Assembly (NCBI RefSeq): GCF_029395475.1
Contig: NZ_CP113917.1
Span: 496,001-560,000 of the forward strand
From: Bifidobacterium sp. ESL0775
GTDB lineage: Bacteria; Actinomycetota; Actinomycetes; Actinomycetales; Bifidobacteriaceae
Length of the DNA stretch: 64,000 nt
Direction: 5' to 3'
Shown here: positions 26,488-36,099 of the stretch, in pieces
Numbering within the stretch: position 1 is the stretch's first letter
How the letters are laid out: every line of letters starts with the position of its first letter
Notes under the pieces: model-generated
What the model was told of the DNA's origin: nothing
The model's database searches: none
The model's input: the letters and a program-made list of their open reading frames with translations, nothing else
Translations under genes and position numbers: made by a program

Positions 26488-28515
26488 ATGCCGACTTATG
26501 ACTTGGGACTTGAACACGTTTCGCTTGATTTCGCCACCAAAAACATTTTCACTGATGTGACGCAGGGCGTTTTCGAAGGCGACCGCATCGGCATCGTCGG
26601 CAAGAACGGTGACGGCAAATCCACATTGTTGCACTTGTTGGCCGGCACGCAGCAACCTGATTCCGGGCGTGTGACCACTCGCAACGGCCTGACCTTTGGC
26701 ATGCTCGACCAGCGTGATCCGCTTGACGACAATGCTACTGTGCGCGAAGCCGCGCTCGAGGGACGCGAGGATTATCAGTGGGCGTCCGACACTCGTTCGC
26801 GTGAAATCGTGGAGGCATTGCTTGGAGGTTTGAGCCTTGACGCCAAGATTGGCTCGCTTTCCGGCGGGCAGCGTCGGCGTGCTGACTTGACTCGGCTTTT
26901 GCTGAAAGATTGGGACATTCTCGCGCTCGACGAGCCTACGAACCACTTGGATATCGTCACCATTCACTGGCTGGCGGAACACCTGAAGAACCGCTGGGCC
27001 GCAGGGCAGGGTGCGCTGCTGCTGGTCACCCACGACCGCTGGTTTCTGGACGAGGTCTGCGAGTCGATGTGGGAGGTGCACGACGGGACGATCGACCCGT
27101 TCGAAGGCGGTTACAGCGCCTATATGCTCCAGCGTGTCGAACGCGACCGGCAGGCTGACATCCGCGAGGAACGCCGGCGCAACCTCGCCCGCAAAGAGCT
27201 GGCCTGGCTGACCCGCGGCGCCCGCGCCCGTGCCACGAAGCAGAAGTTCCACGTCAAGCAGGCCAACGAACTGATCGCCGACGTGCCGCCGATGCGTAAT
27301 ACATTACAGCTCAAGCAGATGGCGACTTCGCGGCTGGGCAAGCAGGTCGTCGATTTGAACGATGTGACCCAGATTTTCGAGCATCTGCAAGGTGAAAGCG
27401 ACGACGGTAGGAATATCGTTCCTGCCTTATATGAGGAACCCAAAGTCATCGGATCTGTGGAACTTGCCGTTGACGATGATGAGACGACATCCGCCGCGCA
27501 AAAGGTGACGGTCAGCGGGCGGAAGATTCTTGACGATGTCACTTGGCTTATTGGGCCCGGCGATCGGTTCGGCATTGTTGGAGCGAACGGAGCCGGTAAG
27601 TCGACATTGTTGAGGATTATCGACGGCACGTTGATGCCGACGACGGGCCATGTGAAAATCGGCAAGACCGTGAAGTTCGCGGTGCTTTCGCAGCGGCTCG
27701 ATGAGCTGGAGAAGCTCAACAAGTACAAGATCAAGGAAGTGCTGAGCCGCTACAAGCCAACCTATGAGGTCGACGGCAAAGAGGTTTCGACCAGCCAGTT
27801 GATGGAGCGTCTTGGTTTTTCGGCTGCGCAGCTGATGACGCCGATCGCCGATCTTTCCGGCGGGCAGAAGCGTCGCATGCAGCTGTTGCTGATTCTGTTG
27901 GACGAGCCGAACGTCTTGATTTTGGACGAGCCCGGCAACGATCTCGACACCGACATGCTGGCCGTGATGGAGGATCTGCTCGATTCTTGGCCGGGCACAC
28001 TGATCGTGGTTTCTCATGACCGCTACCTGCTCGAACGTGTGACCGACGAGCAATTCGCCCTGATCGGTGGCAAGGTCCGTCACCTTCCCGGCGGCGTCGA
28101 TGACTACCTCGACATGGTGCAGAAGATCGAGAACGGCGAGACGCTTGATGAGGTTTTGGGTGACAATCGCAGCGGCAAGTCATCGGGCAAAGGCTCCTCT
28201 TCGAGCAATAGCCCATCTGATTCTCAAACGTCCGATGCAAGCGATGATGGCAGTAATGGGAATTCCGAGTCAGGATCCGATGACCAGAAACTGACCGGCA
28301 AGGCGTTCCACGACGCCACTCGTCGTCTCTCCGCCATCGAGCGCAAACTTGCCAAACTCGAAACCGAGAAATCGAAGATCGAGCAGAAAATGGCCGCTCA
28401 CGACCCGTCCGATTACGTCGGCCTAGGCAAGCTCAACGAGCAGCTCTCCGCCAACTCCGCCGAGTCCGAGTCCCTAGAATCCGAGTGGATGGACCTCTCC
28501 GAGCAGGTCGAATAG
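26488..28515 (+). CDS. ABC-F family ATPase
   Basis: A 675-residue cytosolic protein with two ABC domains and no membrane segment. The first Walker A is GKNGDGKST (38-46), with signature LSGGQ (124-128) and DEPTNHLD. The second is GANGAGKST (365-373), with LSGGQKRR and DEPGNDLD. An Arg-rich interdomain linker (about 215-275) is where ABC-F proteins enter the ribosome. ABC-F proteins regulate translation or protect ribosomes from drugs; this actinobacterial type is probably housekeeping. A Ser-rich spacer and a coiled-coil (RRLSAIERKLAKLETEKSKI) end the protein. Confidence 0.9.
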   Translation: MPTYDLGLEHVSLDFATKNIFTDVTQGVFEGDRIGIVGKNGDGKSTLLHLLAGTQQPDSGRVTTRNGLTFGMLDQRDPLDDNATVREAALEGREDYQWASDTRSREIVEALLGGLSLDAKIGSLSGGQRRRADLTRLLLKDWDILALDEPTNHLDIVTIHWLAEHLKNRWAAGQGALLLVTHDRWFLDEVCESMWEVHDGTIDPFEGGYSAYMLQRVERDRQADIREERRRNLARKELAWLTRGARARATKQKFHVKQANELIADVPPMRNTLQLKQMATSRLGKQVVDLNDVTQIFEHLQGESDDGRNIVPALYEEPKVIGSVELAVDDDETTSAAQKVTVSGRKILDDVTWLIGPGDRFGIVGANGAGKSTLLRIIDGTLMPTTGHVKIGKTVKFAVLSQRLDELEKLNKYKIKEVLSRYKPTYEVDGKEVSTSQLMERLGFSAAQLMTPIADLSGGQKRRMQLLLILLDEPNVLILDEPGNDLDTDMLAVMEDLLDSWPGTLIVVSHDRYLLERVTDEQFALIGGKVRHLPGGVDDYLDMVQKIENGETLDEVLGDNRSGKSSGKGSSSSNSPSDSQTSDASDDGSNGNSESGSDDQKLTGKAFHDATRRLSAIERKLAKLETEKSKIEQKMAAHDPSDYVGLGKLNEQLSANSAESESLESEWMDLSEQVE

Positions 28516-28526
28516 ATTGATTTCCT

Positions 28527-28940
28527 TTAGTCCCAAGGGTTGATGATTTCCACTCCGGTGTCTGCAAAATCTTTGACATTCCTTGTGGCGATTGCCGTCT
28601 CCCGCGATTTCGCAATGCCGGCGATTTGAGTATCGCAGATACCCACATTATGTCCGGCATGTTTTCGCTGTGCCGCGATTTCTGCATACATGATCGCCGC
28701 ATTGGAATCAAATGGCGAGATTCTTCCGTTGTATTTCAAAAGGGTCAGGGAAATCAGGCGGGCAAGGTCTTGTTTCTTTTTCCCGTTTGGCATGAGGCCC
28801 AGTCCGTAAAGGAGCTCGGCAGCAGTAATCGAAGAAAGCCGAAGCGATGATTCGGGCTGCTGCTTTATCCAATTGACGACGTTGGCGTTCGGTTTGCGTT
28901 TATAAAGTTCGCTGATGACGTTGGTGTCGAGAATAATCAT
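28527..28940 (-). CDS. PIN-domain toxin, FitB/VapC type
   Basis: A 137-residue PIN-domain ribonuclease. The acidic residues are Asp5 in ILDTNVISE, Glu in TAAELLYGL, Asp in GICDTQIAG and the terminal Asp in TRNVKDF. FitB and VapC toxins cleave RNA and are held inactive by a DNA-binding antitoxin. The start codon overlaps the antitoxin stop by one base (TAATG), so the two are translationally coupled. Confidence 0.93.
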   Translation of the reverse strand: MIILDTNVISELYKRKPNANVVNWIKQQPESSLRLSSITAAELLYGLGLMPNGKKKQDLARLISLTLLKYNGRISPFDSNAAIMYAEIAAQRKHAGHNVGICDTQIAGIAKSRETAIATRNVKDFADTGVEIINPWD

Positions 28941-29209
28941 TATTCCTCGAACGTCATTGGTTCGGCAGTTTCGGCGCGCAAGGGAAGTTCAAAATCATCG
29001 ATGCCTTTGATGCCTTCCTTTTCCATATATGTGCGGAGCTCGTCATAAAAGTTTGTTTCTTCAACTTCATGAGAAACCAGCAAACCTGCAGTAAAGTCTT
29101 CAACGAGGGAACGGGCTTCCGCTTCTGTGGAACGATGTTGCTTTTTGGCGATTTTCTTCAGCTTGGCAAGGCTCTCGTCGTTGATGTCTCTGATAAGTAG
29201 TGATCCCAT
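28940..29209 (-). CDS. FitA-like antitoxin
   Basis: An 89-residue antitoxin. The N-terminal LLIRDINDESLAKLKKIAKK, then HRSTEAEARSLVEDF, matches the FitA/Arc-type ribbon-helix-helix; the acidic C-terminal part would wrap the PIN toxin. The ATG at 29209 is set by a perfect AGGAGG at 29220-29215; a longer reading to 29296 would read through the operator. It precedes the toxin in the same transcript and is expected to repress its own promoter through the palindrome at 29223-29245. Confidence 0.92.
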   Translation of the reverse strand: MGSLLIRDINDESLAKLKKIAKKQHRSTEAEARSLVEDFTAGLLVSHEVEETNFYDELRTYMEKEGIKGIDDFELPLRAETAEPMTFEE

Positions 29210-29222
29210 GCATGCCTCCTTA

Positions 29223-29245
29223 AGTGATATCAAAATGATATCACT
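29223..29245. promoter_or_regulatory. Operator of the FitAB pair
   Basis: AGTGATATCA (29223-29232) and TGATATCACT (29236-29245) form a perfect 10-bp inverted repeat around AAA, three bases upstream of the RBS. Each arm contains GATATC. This is typical of toxin-antitoxin autoregulation. Confidence 0.8.
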
Positions 29246-29323
29246 AAAATTGGTAAAGACAAAAATAATAGGGATTATGCTACCACAAAAGCACAACCCC
29301 TATTATTCTTGAGAGCTACTTCG

Positions 29324-29878
29324 TCATCTGCCGGTGATTTCGCTGCCGACGACTTTTTCGCTCAGGGCGTGCGGGCCGCGGGTGACCGCGACGGCGCCGG
29401 AACGGACCAGCTCGATGATGCCGTAGTCGTCCAAAAGGCCGAGCAATGCGTCGATCTTGCCCTCGTCGCCGGTGGCCTCGATGGTCAGGGACTCGGGGTG
29501 CACGTCGACCACGCGGACGCGGAAGAGGCGCACGATTTCCAGCACGTCGGAGCGGTTCGTCTCGTTGGCGGCGACCTTGATGAGCACCAGCTCGCGCTGG
29601 ACGGCGTCCATATTGTCGAGGTCGACGATCTTCAGGACGTGCAGCAGCTTGTTGAGCTGCTTGATGATTTGCTCCAGCGGCACCTGCTCGACGTCGGCGG
29701 TCACCGTGACGCGCGAGATGTCGGGGCGCTCGGTGGGGGATACGGAAAGCGAGTTGATGTTGAAGGCGCGGCGGGCGAAGAGGCCTGCTATGCGGGCCAG
29801 GACGCCGGGGCGGTTCTCGACCAGGACGGACAGGGTGTGACGCTCGCTATGCGGAGTGGATGCGGGATAGATTGCCAT
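29324..29878 (-). CDS. ilvN: Acetolactate synthase small subunit
   Basis: A 184-residue regulatory subunit with an ACT domain (HTLSVLVENRPGVLARIAGLF) and a C-terminal ALS_ss domain. It confers valine feedback inhibition on IlvB. It is 21 bases downstream of ilvB, so the pair forms an operon. Confidence 0.95.
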   Translation of the reverse strand: MAIYPASTPHSERHTLSVLVENRPGVLARIAGLFARRAFNINSLSVSPTERPDISRVTVTADVEQVPLEQIIKQLNKLLHVLKIVDLDNMDAVQRELVLIKVAANETNRSDVLEIVRLFRVRVVDVHPESLTIEATGDEGKIDALLGLLDDYGIIELVRSGAVAVTRGPHALSEKVVGSEITGR

Positions 29879-29899
29879 GATATTCCTTTCGCCTTGTCC

Positions 29900-31852
29900 T
29901 TACTTCTTCTGATCCGTTGCGTTCGCGGTGTCGGCGGTTTCGGCCTCGGCTTCGTCACCGTCACCGTCATCGTCGGCTTGGGCATCGCCGGCTGCCGCGC
30001 CATGGTGCAGCAGCGGTTGAATACCCGGCATGTAGGTCACGGTGTCGTTGGACTGCCCCGCGGCGACCATCGGCCAGACCATCGCGTCCTTGTAGACGCG
30101 GAAGTCGATCAGTACTGGCCGGTCGTTGATCTCGTTGGCGCGCTTGATCGCGGCCTTCGCCTCGTCCTTCGTCGTGGCCCGGATGCCGACGCAACCGTAT
30201 GCCTCGGCGAGCTTGACGAAATCAGGCACGTTGACGATGTCCTCGGTGTTCTCGCCATCTTGGATGCTGGTCTGCGAATAATGCTTGTCGTAGAAGAGCG
30301 TCTGCCACTGGCGGACCATGCCGTAGACGGAATTGTTGAGGATCGCGATTTTCACCGGCGCGTTGTCGATGAACGCGGCCGCGAGCTCCTCGGAGGTCAT
30401 CTGGAAGCTGCCATCGCCGTCGATCAGCCAGACCGGCTTCTTCCCGCCGAAATCGCGGGCCGAACCGACGCGCGCGCCGATGGCCGCGGGCAGTCCGAAG
30501 CCCATGGTTCCCAAGCCTCCCGAGGAAATCCAGGAGTGCGGGTTCTCGAAATCGATGAGCTGCGAGGCCCACATCTGGTGCTGGCCCACGCCGGAGACCC
30601 AGATGGTGGAAGGCGTGGCTTGGCGCGAGAGCTCTTCGACCACCCATTGCGGCGAGAGCGTGCCGTCCGGCGTCTTCTCGTCGTATTTCATCGGGTACTT
30701 TTCGCGCCACGAATTGATGAGCTTCCACCAGGACTCGAGGTTTGGCTTGCCGTGGATGGCTTGTCCGTGCTTGATCTCGGCGTTCAGCGCGTCAAGCACT
30801 TCCGCCACGTCGCCGACGATTGGTACGTCGGGCTGACGGCGCTTGCCGATTTCCGCCGGGTCGATATCGATGTGGATGACGCGGGCGGCCGGGGCGAAAG
30901 CCTCCAACTTGCCGGTCACGCGATCGTCGAAACGGGCGCCGATGGCGACCAACAGGTCACATCTCTGCGCCGCCGCCGTGGCGGCCAATGTGCCGTGCAT
31001 GCCAAGCATACCAAGCACTTTCGGGTCGGAATCCGGAACGATGCCGCGCGCCGGAAGCGTGGTGACGATGGGTGAATCGGTCAGATCGGCCAGTTCCTTG
31101 ACCTGCTCACCTGCGTTGGAACGCATCGCGCCGCCGCCGACGTAGAGCACCGGACGGTACGACTGCTCAAAGAGTTTTGCGGCCTCGCGCAGGACGTGGC
31201 CGTGCGGTTTGGTCGTGGGGTTGTAGCCGGGAAGCAGCAGCTTTTGCGGCCATGTGTAATACATATCGCCGACCTGCGCGGTTTTGGTGATGTCAACCAC
31301 GACGGGGCCTGGGCGGCCGGTACGCGCGATATAGTGCGCTTCGGAGAGCACGCGCGGAATGTCCTGCGCGTCGGTGACGAGGTAGGAATGCTTCACCACC
31401 GGATAGGTGATGCCAACGGTGTCGGCCTCCTGGAAGGCGTCCGTGCCGATGGAGTCCACGCCGACCTGTCCGGAGATGACCACGAGCGGAACGGAATCCA
31501 TGTTTGCGTCGGCGATTGGGGTGACCATGTTGGTGGCTCCCGGCCCAGAGGTGACGATGCATACGCCCACGCGCCCGGTGGCCACAGCGTACCCTTCGGC
31601 CGCGTGCCCGGCGGCCTGCTCGTGGCGCATCAGCACGAAACGGAATTTGGTGTCGTCATGAATCTGGTGGTAGACCGGCAGGATCGCGCCACCCGGAATG
31701 CCGAAGACGTCCTGAACGCCCAGGTCTTCCAGCGTGCGAATCAGCGCCTGCGCGCCCGTCATCTTCTCGCCGTCGACGAGAGTCTGCTTGTTTGTTGTCG
31801 TCGGTGCTTTCGGCACCGCGCTGAATGCCTGCAAAGGCGTTGGTGACACCAT
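29900..31852 (-). CDS. ilvB: Acetolactate synthase large subunit
   Basis: A 650-residue thiamine diphosphate enzyme that makes acetolactate and acetohydroxybutyrate for branched-chain amino acids. The catalytic Glu lies in RHEQAAGHAAEGYA, FAD/central-domain motifs include GRPGPVVVDI, and the ThDP motif is GDGSFQMTSEE followed by NNSVYGMV. The ATG at 31852 is preceded by AGAGGAACG; a longer reading from 31879 adds nine residues. The C terminus carries an acidic Asp/Ala/Glu tail of about 35 residues. No branched-chain leader peptide was found upstream. Confidence 0.96.
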   Translation of the reverse strand: MVSPTPLQAFSAVPKAPTTTNKQTLVDGEKMTGAQALIRTLEDLGVQDVFGIPGGAILPVYHQIHDDTKFRFVLMRHEQAAGHAAEGYAVATGRVGVCIVTSGPGATNMVTPIADANMDSVPLVVISGQVGVDSIGTDAFQEADTVGITYPVVKHSYLVTDAQDIPRVLSEAHYIARTGRPGPVVVDITKTAQVGDMYYTWPQKLLLPGYNPTTKPHGHVLREAAKLFEQSYRPVLYVGGGAMRSNAGEQVKELADLTDSPIVTTLPARGIVPDSDPKVLGMLGMHGTLAATAAAQRCDLLVAIGARFDDRVTGKLEAFAPAARVIHIDIDPAEIGKRRQPDVPIVGDVAEVLDALNAEIKHGQAIHGKPNLESWWKLINSWREKYPMKYDEKTPDGTLSPQWVVEELSRQATPSTIWVSGVGQHQMWASQLIDFENPHSWISSGGLGTMGFGLPAAIGARVGSARDFGGKKPVWLIDGDGSFQMTSEELAAAFIDNAPVKIAILNNSVYGMVRQWQTLFYDKHYSQTSIQDGENTEDIVNVPDFVKLAEAYGCVGIRATTKDEAKAAIKRANEINDRPVLIDFRVYKDAMVWPMVAAGQSNDTVTYMPGIQPLLHHGAAAGDAQADDDGDGDEAEAETADTANATDQKK

Positions 31853-32104
31853 CGTTCCTCTATCTCTCTGGGTTTGCATAAGGATTGTCGGCGACCAGCG
31901 GCGTAGGGTTTACGCGCACTTGGCAGTGACGTTCGGTGTCCGCGCGGCCGCTCGTGGCGGGCCATGGTGTTGCACCGATGTGGTAGATATCATAATGCCT
32001 CGTGCGCGGCGACATTGCCTATTGCCCAAATATTGGCGGTATTTCGCGAAGTTTTGGTTATCTTTTTAATCGGTGGTTATTGACGATTTTTGATGATTAT
32101 TGGA

Positions 32105-32893
32105 TTATTGCCGGTTGGTTTTGGCGTCGCCGTGGTGATGGCGCTTTTTGGCCTGATGGTGGCTGGGGTTGGTGTCCAGCTCCGTCCACGCGGCTTTCGC
32201 GGCGGCGAGTTGCGCCTTGCGTTTGCTGGAACCGGTGCCGACTCCGAGCACTTCGTCATCGTCGCCGACGACGGCGCGGGCGGTGAACACCTGCGCGTAT
32301 TCCGGACCGGAAACGGCCATGCGGTAGCGGGGATCCTCAAGCCCCATGCCGTGCGCCTTGACGGTCAGCGAGGTCTTCCAATCCAGTGCAGGACCTTCGG
32401 TGGCGACTTTCTTGAGCTCGTCGTCAACCAGATGATGCACGACTTTCCGTGCCTCATCGATGCCGTGTTCCACGAACGTCGCGCCGATCAGCGATTCGAC
32501 GATGTCGCAGAGAATCGAGCTTTTCTCGGCGCCGCCGGATTCCGCCTCGCCATGGCCCAACAATATATATGGTCCCACTTGAAGCTTTTCGCGCGCGATC
32601 TGCGAAAGCGCCTTTTCCGAAACCGCCATCGCCCGCATCTTCGCCAGCTGGCCCTCGTTCATGTCGGGATGGACGCGATAGAGCGTTTCGGTGGCAACGA
32701 ACTCAAGCACCGCGTCGCCCAGGAATTCCAGGCGTTCGTAGTTCGGCGCGCCTTCGTGTTCGTGCGAGAACGAGCGGTGGGTGAGCGCCTGCACCAGCAA
32801 ATCCGGCGAAAGCGTGGTGCCGAGCCGGTCGAGCAGCTCCTGCTGAGGGGTCGACGTTTCTGGAGTGGTATCAGTATCGGTTTCTTGAGGCAT
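32105..32893 (-). CDS. rnc: Ribonuclease III
   Basis: A 262-residue double-strand-specific RNase for rRNA and mRNA processing. The signature is NYERLEFLGDAVLEFVATE (catalytic Asp and Glu), with a second acidic set at ILCDIVESLIGA; a C-terminal double-stranded RNA-binding domain covers about 170-240. It follows rpmF, from which it is separated by a hairpin (32915-32948). Confidence 0.95.
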   Translation of the reverse strand: MPQETDTDTTPETSTPQQELLDRLGTTLSPDLLVQALTHRSFSHEHEGAPNYERLEFLGDAVLEFVATETLYRVHPDMNEGQLAKMRAMAVSEKALSQIAREKLQVGPYILLGHGEAESGGAEKSSILCDIVESLIGATFVEHGIDEARKVVHHLVDDELKKVATEGPALDWKTSLTVKAHGMGLEDPRYRMAVSGPEYAQVFTARAVVGDDDEVLGVGTGSSKRKAQLAAAKAAWTELDTNPSHHQAKKRHHHGDAKTNRQ

Positions 32894-32914
32894 GGTTCCT
32901 TATTTCAGAGATGC

Positions 32915-32948
32915 AAAAGCCCCGCCACCCGTCGATGGCAGGGCTTTT
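32915..32948 (-). terminator. Terminator between rpmF and rnc
   Basis: AAAAGCCC (32915-32922) and GGGCTTTT (32941-32948) with an inner GCCA/TGGC stem; on the minus strand the stem is followed by TTTT. It is nearly symmetric and may be partial, lowering rnc relative to rpmF. Confidence 0.75.
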
Positions 32949-32964
32949 ATCTGCTAGCGTTTCA

Positions 32965-33156
32965 CTTGCTCAGCGACTTGCTGATAGCCTCGCGATAGAC
33001 GCGGCCGCGGAAGGATCCGCAGCTCGGGCAAGCCATGTGCGGCAGGGTCGGCGCGCCGCAATTGGGGCAGGCGACAGTCTTGGCCGCGCTGGCCTTCCAG
33101 TTGGAGCGGCGCGAATGCGTGTTGGCTCGCGAAGTCTTGTACTTTGGCAGTGCCAT
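32965..33156 (-). CDS. rpmF: 50S ribosomal protein L32
   Basis: A 63- to 64-residue L32 beginning [20 protein letters not shown], with the zinc-type pairs CPNCG and CPSCG. It is the standard neighbour of the DUF177 gene upstream. Confidence 0.95.
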
Positions 33157-33228
33157 GGTATTCCTCTATTTCGTTCGAACAATTTGAGCTTAAGCGTAGA
33201 CAAGTCTAACGCAATCTCGGTACAAGCT

Positions 33229-33852
33229 CTACTTGCCCGCTTCTTCTTCCTTTTCCAGCTCGGCCTTGAGACCGGCCAGAGCGGCGAAACGGTTGTCGAC
33301 CACGTCGTGATGGTGGTCGGGATTGTCGTTCAGATTGATGCCGCACTGCGGGCACAGACCCTTGCAATCCGGCTTGCACAGCGGCTGCAGCGGCAGGTTT
33401 TCGACCAACGTGTCGCGCAGGAGCGCCTCGAGATCGGCGAAATTGCAGTCAGCGCTCAGCGGGTAGGTGTCCTCCGACTCGTCCTCGCCGGCGATGATGT
33501 CGATTTCCTCGTCATGCTTGCCGTGTCCGTTGTCTTGGTTGACAGAGGCCTTCGCGGAATCGTAGGGGAAGAACGCCGTGACGTCCATGCCCCAGTCGCG
33601 CTTGATTGGGGTCAGGCAGCGCACACATTCGGCATGGACCGGCGCGTCGAAGCGACCGGTGAAAATCAGCCCGTCGACGATGGAATCGAAGGAGCCGCTC
33701 ACCTTGACGGGCGCGCCCTCCTTGACGCCGATGACATTGTCGCCGATGCCGCTCGGGGCAGGAAACTCGGCGTCAACGGTTTTGCTCTGGCCGGGGCGCG
33801 AGATGATCTGCCCCACGCTGACGGCCCATTGCGAATCTTCAGGTCTGCTCAT
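33229..33852 (-). CDS. DUF177 (YceD-like) protein
   Basis: A 207-residue protein of the YceD family, almost always found just upstream of rpmF. In E. coli and plants the family affects 23S rRNA accumulation. Cysteine pairs at HAECVRCLTP and CKPDCKGLCPQCG suggest a zinc site in the C-terminal half. An Asp/Glu-rich stretch lies between the pairs. Confidence 0.88.
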   Translation of the reverse strand: MSRPEDSQWAVSVGQIISRPGQSKTVDAEFPAPSGIGDNVIGVKEGAPVKVSGSFDSIVDGLIFTGRFDAPVHAECVRCLTPIKRDWGMDVTAFFPYDSAKASVNQDNGHGKHDEEIDIIAGEDESEDTYPLSADCNFADLEALLRDTLVENLPLQPLCKPDCKGLCPQCGINLNDNPDHHHDVVDNRFAALAGLKAELEKEEEAGK

Positions 33853-33889
33853 TTATCGCTATGTTCTTTCGGATCGTGTCTTGATTGTA

Positions 33890-34816
33890 TTACTTGGTTT
33901 TGTCCGACGAGGCTTGCCCGTTCGCCACGGCGTCGGCCTGGGTCTGCGCGAGTTGCTGCGCCGCCTCGTGCTGGCGCTTGTCGATGACGTCGATGCCGTT
34001 GCGGATATCGCGGTCGTACGTGGAGACCTGGTCTTTCAAGGATTTCATCACGTCGGCGCAATAGGCGTTGGCGCCTTGCACCAGCTTGGTCGATTTGGTC
34101 TGCGCGTCGTCCAGGATCACGCGGGCCTTCTGCTGCGCCAAGTCCACCACGCGCTCCTGCCCGGCGAGGATTTGCGCCTGCTCCTCGGCGTCCTGCCTAA
34201 TCTGCGCGGCCTGGCTCTGCGCCTTGGTGACGATGGCCTGGGCCTGGCTCTGCGCGTTCTGCAGGCGCCGTTCGGCCTCACGCATCAGGGAGGAGGCGCG
34301 TTCCAGCTGGACGGGCAGCATGGCTTTGAGCTGGCCGAGCTGGTCGAGGAACTCGTCGCGGTCGAGGCGCACCATGCCGGGGGTGAAGATGCTCGATTTG
34401 GTCTCTTCGACCGACGCGCTCATCTGGTCGATGATGTCATAGACCGTGGTGAACTCGTCGCGGCTTTTGTTCGCGGCGTTGTCTGAGTCATCGGTTGCGG
34501 TGGAGTCGTCATCGTCGGCCGCTCCTGCGTCGTCATGACGTTCGCGCAGGTCGGGAAGGTCGGCGGCCGAGGTGAACAGCGGCTTGACGGACTTCGTCGC
34601 GATGGAATCGTAGGTATCGTCGCCGTCGGTGCTGTCTTGGCTGTCGGTATCCGCGCCCATTTCGTCCGCGAGCTCGGTCTCGCCAGGCTCGGCGTCGGCC
34701 CGGCTGCTGGCCTGGGTGTCATCGTCGTCGTGGCCTGGCGTCAGGTCGTCGACCGGGATGACCTTGGAAAGGGTGTCGTCTTCCTCGTCGGTGAGATTCT
34801 TGTCGTCAGCCATCAT
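33890..34816 (-). CDS. DivIVA-like coiled-coil protein, SepIVA-type
   Basis: A 308-residue protein. The first 130 residues are acidic and disordered (Asp/Thr-rich); from [14 protein letters not shown] on it is a long Gln/Ala-rich coiled coil to the end. Its position between coaD and the DUF177-rpmF-rnc genes is that of mycobacterial SepIVA, a septum-associated division protein, which supports that role. The ATG at 34816 overlaps the coaD stop by four bases (ATGA). The acidic N terminus is longer than in SepIVA proteins I know. Confidence 0.75.
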   Translation of the reverse strand: MMADDKNLTDEEDDTLSKVIPVDDLTPGHDDDDTQASSRADAEPGETELADEMGADTDSQDSTDGDDTYDSIATKSVKPLFTSAADLPDLRERHDDAGAADDDDSTATDDSDNAANKSRDEFTTVYDIIDQMSASVEETKSSIFTPGMVRLDRDEFLDQLGQLKAMLPVQLERASSLMREAERRLQNAQSQAQAIVTKAQSQAAQIRQDAEEQAQILAGQERVVDLAQQKARVILDDAQTKSTKLVQGANAYCADVMKSLKDQVSTYDRDIRNGIDVIDKRQHEAAQQLAQTQADAVANGQASSDKTK

Positions 34817-35307
34817 TGACTCTTTTCTTTCTTCAGCGCTTCGGCGAGCATGCCGACCACGCAATCGGGCACCATGCCGGTGACGTCGCCTCCGTGCCGC
34901 GCGACGTCTTTGACGATGGTGCTGGAAATATGCTCAAGGATTGGGTTCGCGGGCAGGAACATGGTCTCGACGCCGGAAAGCTTGCGGTTGACGAGCGCCA
35001 TGCCAAGCTCGGCCTCGTAATCGCCGTTCTGCCGCAGGCCCTTGACGATGACCGATGCCCCAACTTTGGTGCAGTAATCGGTGATCAGTCCGTCGGTGGA
35101 AGCGACGACCACATTCGGGAAACCGTCCTTGACCAAGGCCCGTTTGATCACGTCCACTCGGGTGCTTTCCGAGAACATCGGGGTTTTCGCGGCGTTCACG
35201 GCCACGACGACGTGTACCGTCTCGAAAATGCGCGCGCTGCGTTCGATAACGTCCAAATGCCCTGCCGTCACTGGATCATACGAACCCGGGCACACTGCGA
35301 TAGTCAT
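34813..35307 (-). CDS. coaD: Phosphopantetheine adenylyltransferase
   Basis: A 164-residue nucleotidyltransferase of coenzyme A synthesis (4'-phosphopantetheine to dephospho-CoA). The TxGH motif is in [12 protein letters not shown] and the ISSTIV motif follows near residue 128. Overlap with the following DivIVA-like gene suggests coupling. Confidence 0.95.
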   Translation of the reverse strand: MTIAVCPGSYDPVTAGHLDVIERSARIFETVHVVVAVNAAKTPMFSESTRVDVIKRALVKDGFPNVVVASTDGLITDYCTKVGASVIVKGLRQNGDYEAELGMALVNRKLSGVETMFLPANPILEHISSTIVKDVARHGGDVTGMVPDCVVGMLAEALKKEKSQ

Positions 35308-35569
35308 ATTCCAAGGATAACGCCTGACGCTGATTTTGGGGGATTATCAAGGGTTCTTGCGGGGTGGGGAAAAGTTTGTGTTCCGATAGTGATTGGAAAT
35401 ATCCGAATATGTTTAATCGCCTTGGTCGTACGAATCATCTCGGATGGCGGCATGTAATGCCGAGAGAGGAATGGCGGTGAATCATCAGCGGTGGTAAACG
35501 GCCAACGTTATGATATAGGCAGTATTGGGATGATTGGCAATTGGCCGGATAACCGGCTAAGGAGACGAT

Positions 35570-35905
35570 ATGGCTGGTTTTTTTGAGAAGTTGAACTTGG
35601 TCGATGGGCTGGACGTCGTGCGTGACGACGCCGGGTTCCGCAACCCCTCCCAAGACCCGGATTCCGGTGCGGGCACGGCGGTTTTGGAGCGCCCGGAGAC
35701 CGACGAGGAGACCAAACGCACCGATGATGGCGACGCCGATCGCTTTGCGCATTACGTTTCGCGCGACCGCATGCGCGAGTCTCAGCTCACGGGACGTCCG
35801 GTGGTGGCGCTGTGCGGCAAGATCTGGGTGCCCAAGCATGATCCGTCGAAGTACCCGGTCTGCCCGGATTGCAAGCGCATCTATGCTGAGATGACAGGCA
35901 AGTAA
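35570..35905 (+). CDS. DUF3039 family protein
   Basis: A 111-residue actinobacterial protein. The C-terminal part has ALCGKIWVP and YPVCPDCKRIY, three cysteines and probable zinc ligands. AAGGAGA precedes the ATG. Function unknown; conserved in actinobacteria. A terminator follows at 35940-35985. Confidence 0.85.
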   Translation: MAGFFEKLNLVDGLDVVRDDAGFRNPSQDPDSGAGTAVLERPETDEETKRTDDGDADRFAHYVSRDRMRESQLTGRPVVALCGKIWVPKHDPSKYPVCPDCKRIYAEMTGK

Positions 35906-35939
35906 AGTCTGGTTTTACGGCGCATAGTTGTGTTTTCAG

Positions 35940-35985
35940 AGGTTGTATATACCAAAAAATAAATGGTATGTACGGCCTTTTTTTT
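35940..35985 (+). terminator. Terminator of the DUF3039 gene
   Basis: GTATATACC (35945-35953) and GGTATGTAC (35965-35973) pair at 8 of 9 positions, followed after GGCC by eight T. Confidence 0.8.
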
Positions 35986-36019
35986 GATGTTGTGTTCGGC
36001 GAATTCTAACTGGATATGC

Positions 36020-36077
36020 GAAAGCCGGTCGTGATTCATTTGGCGTATAACGTCAGATTGAATCATGACCGGCTTTC
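36020..36077. repeat. Long inverted repeat before the end of pncB
   Basis: The 19-base arms 36020-36038 (GAAAGCCGGTCGTGATTCA) and 36059-36077 match at 18 of 19 positions. There is no adjacent T-run. It lies between convergent genes and is probably a terminator or RNA-stabilising hairpin for pncB. Confidence 0.7.
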
Positions 36078-36099
36078 AACGCTTTGTTTGGTTCGGGCC

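Noticed and set aside
29309..31075. A 588-codon plus-strand frame opposite ilvN-ilvB
   Set aside because: It is a shadow frame; the minus strand encodes complete acetolactate synthase subunits.
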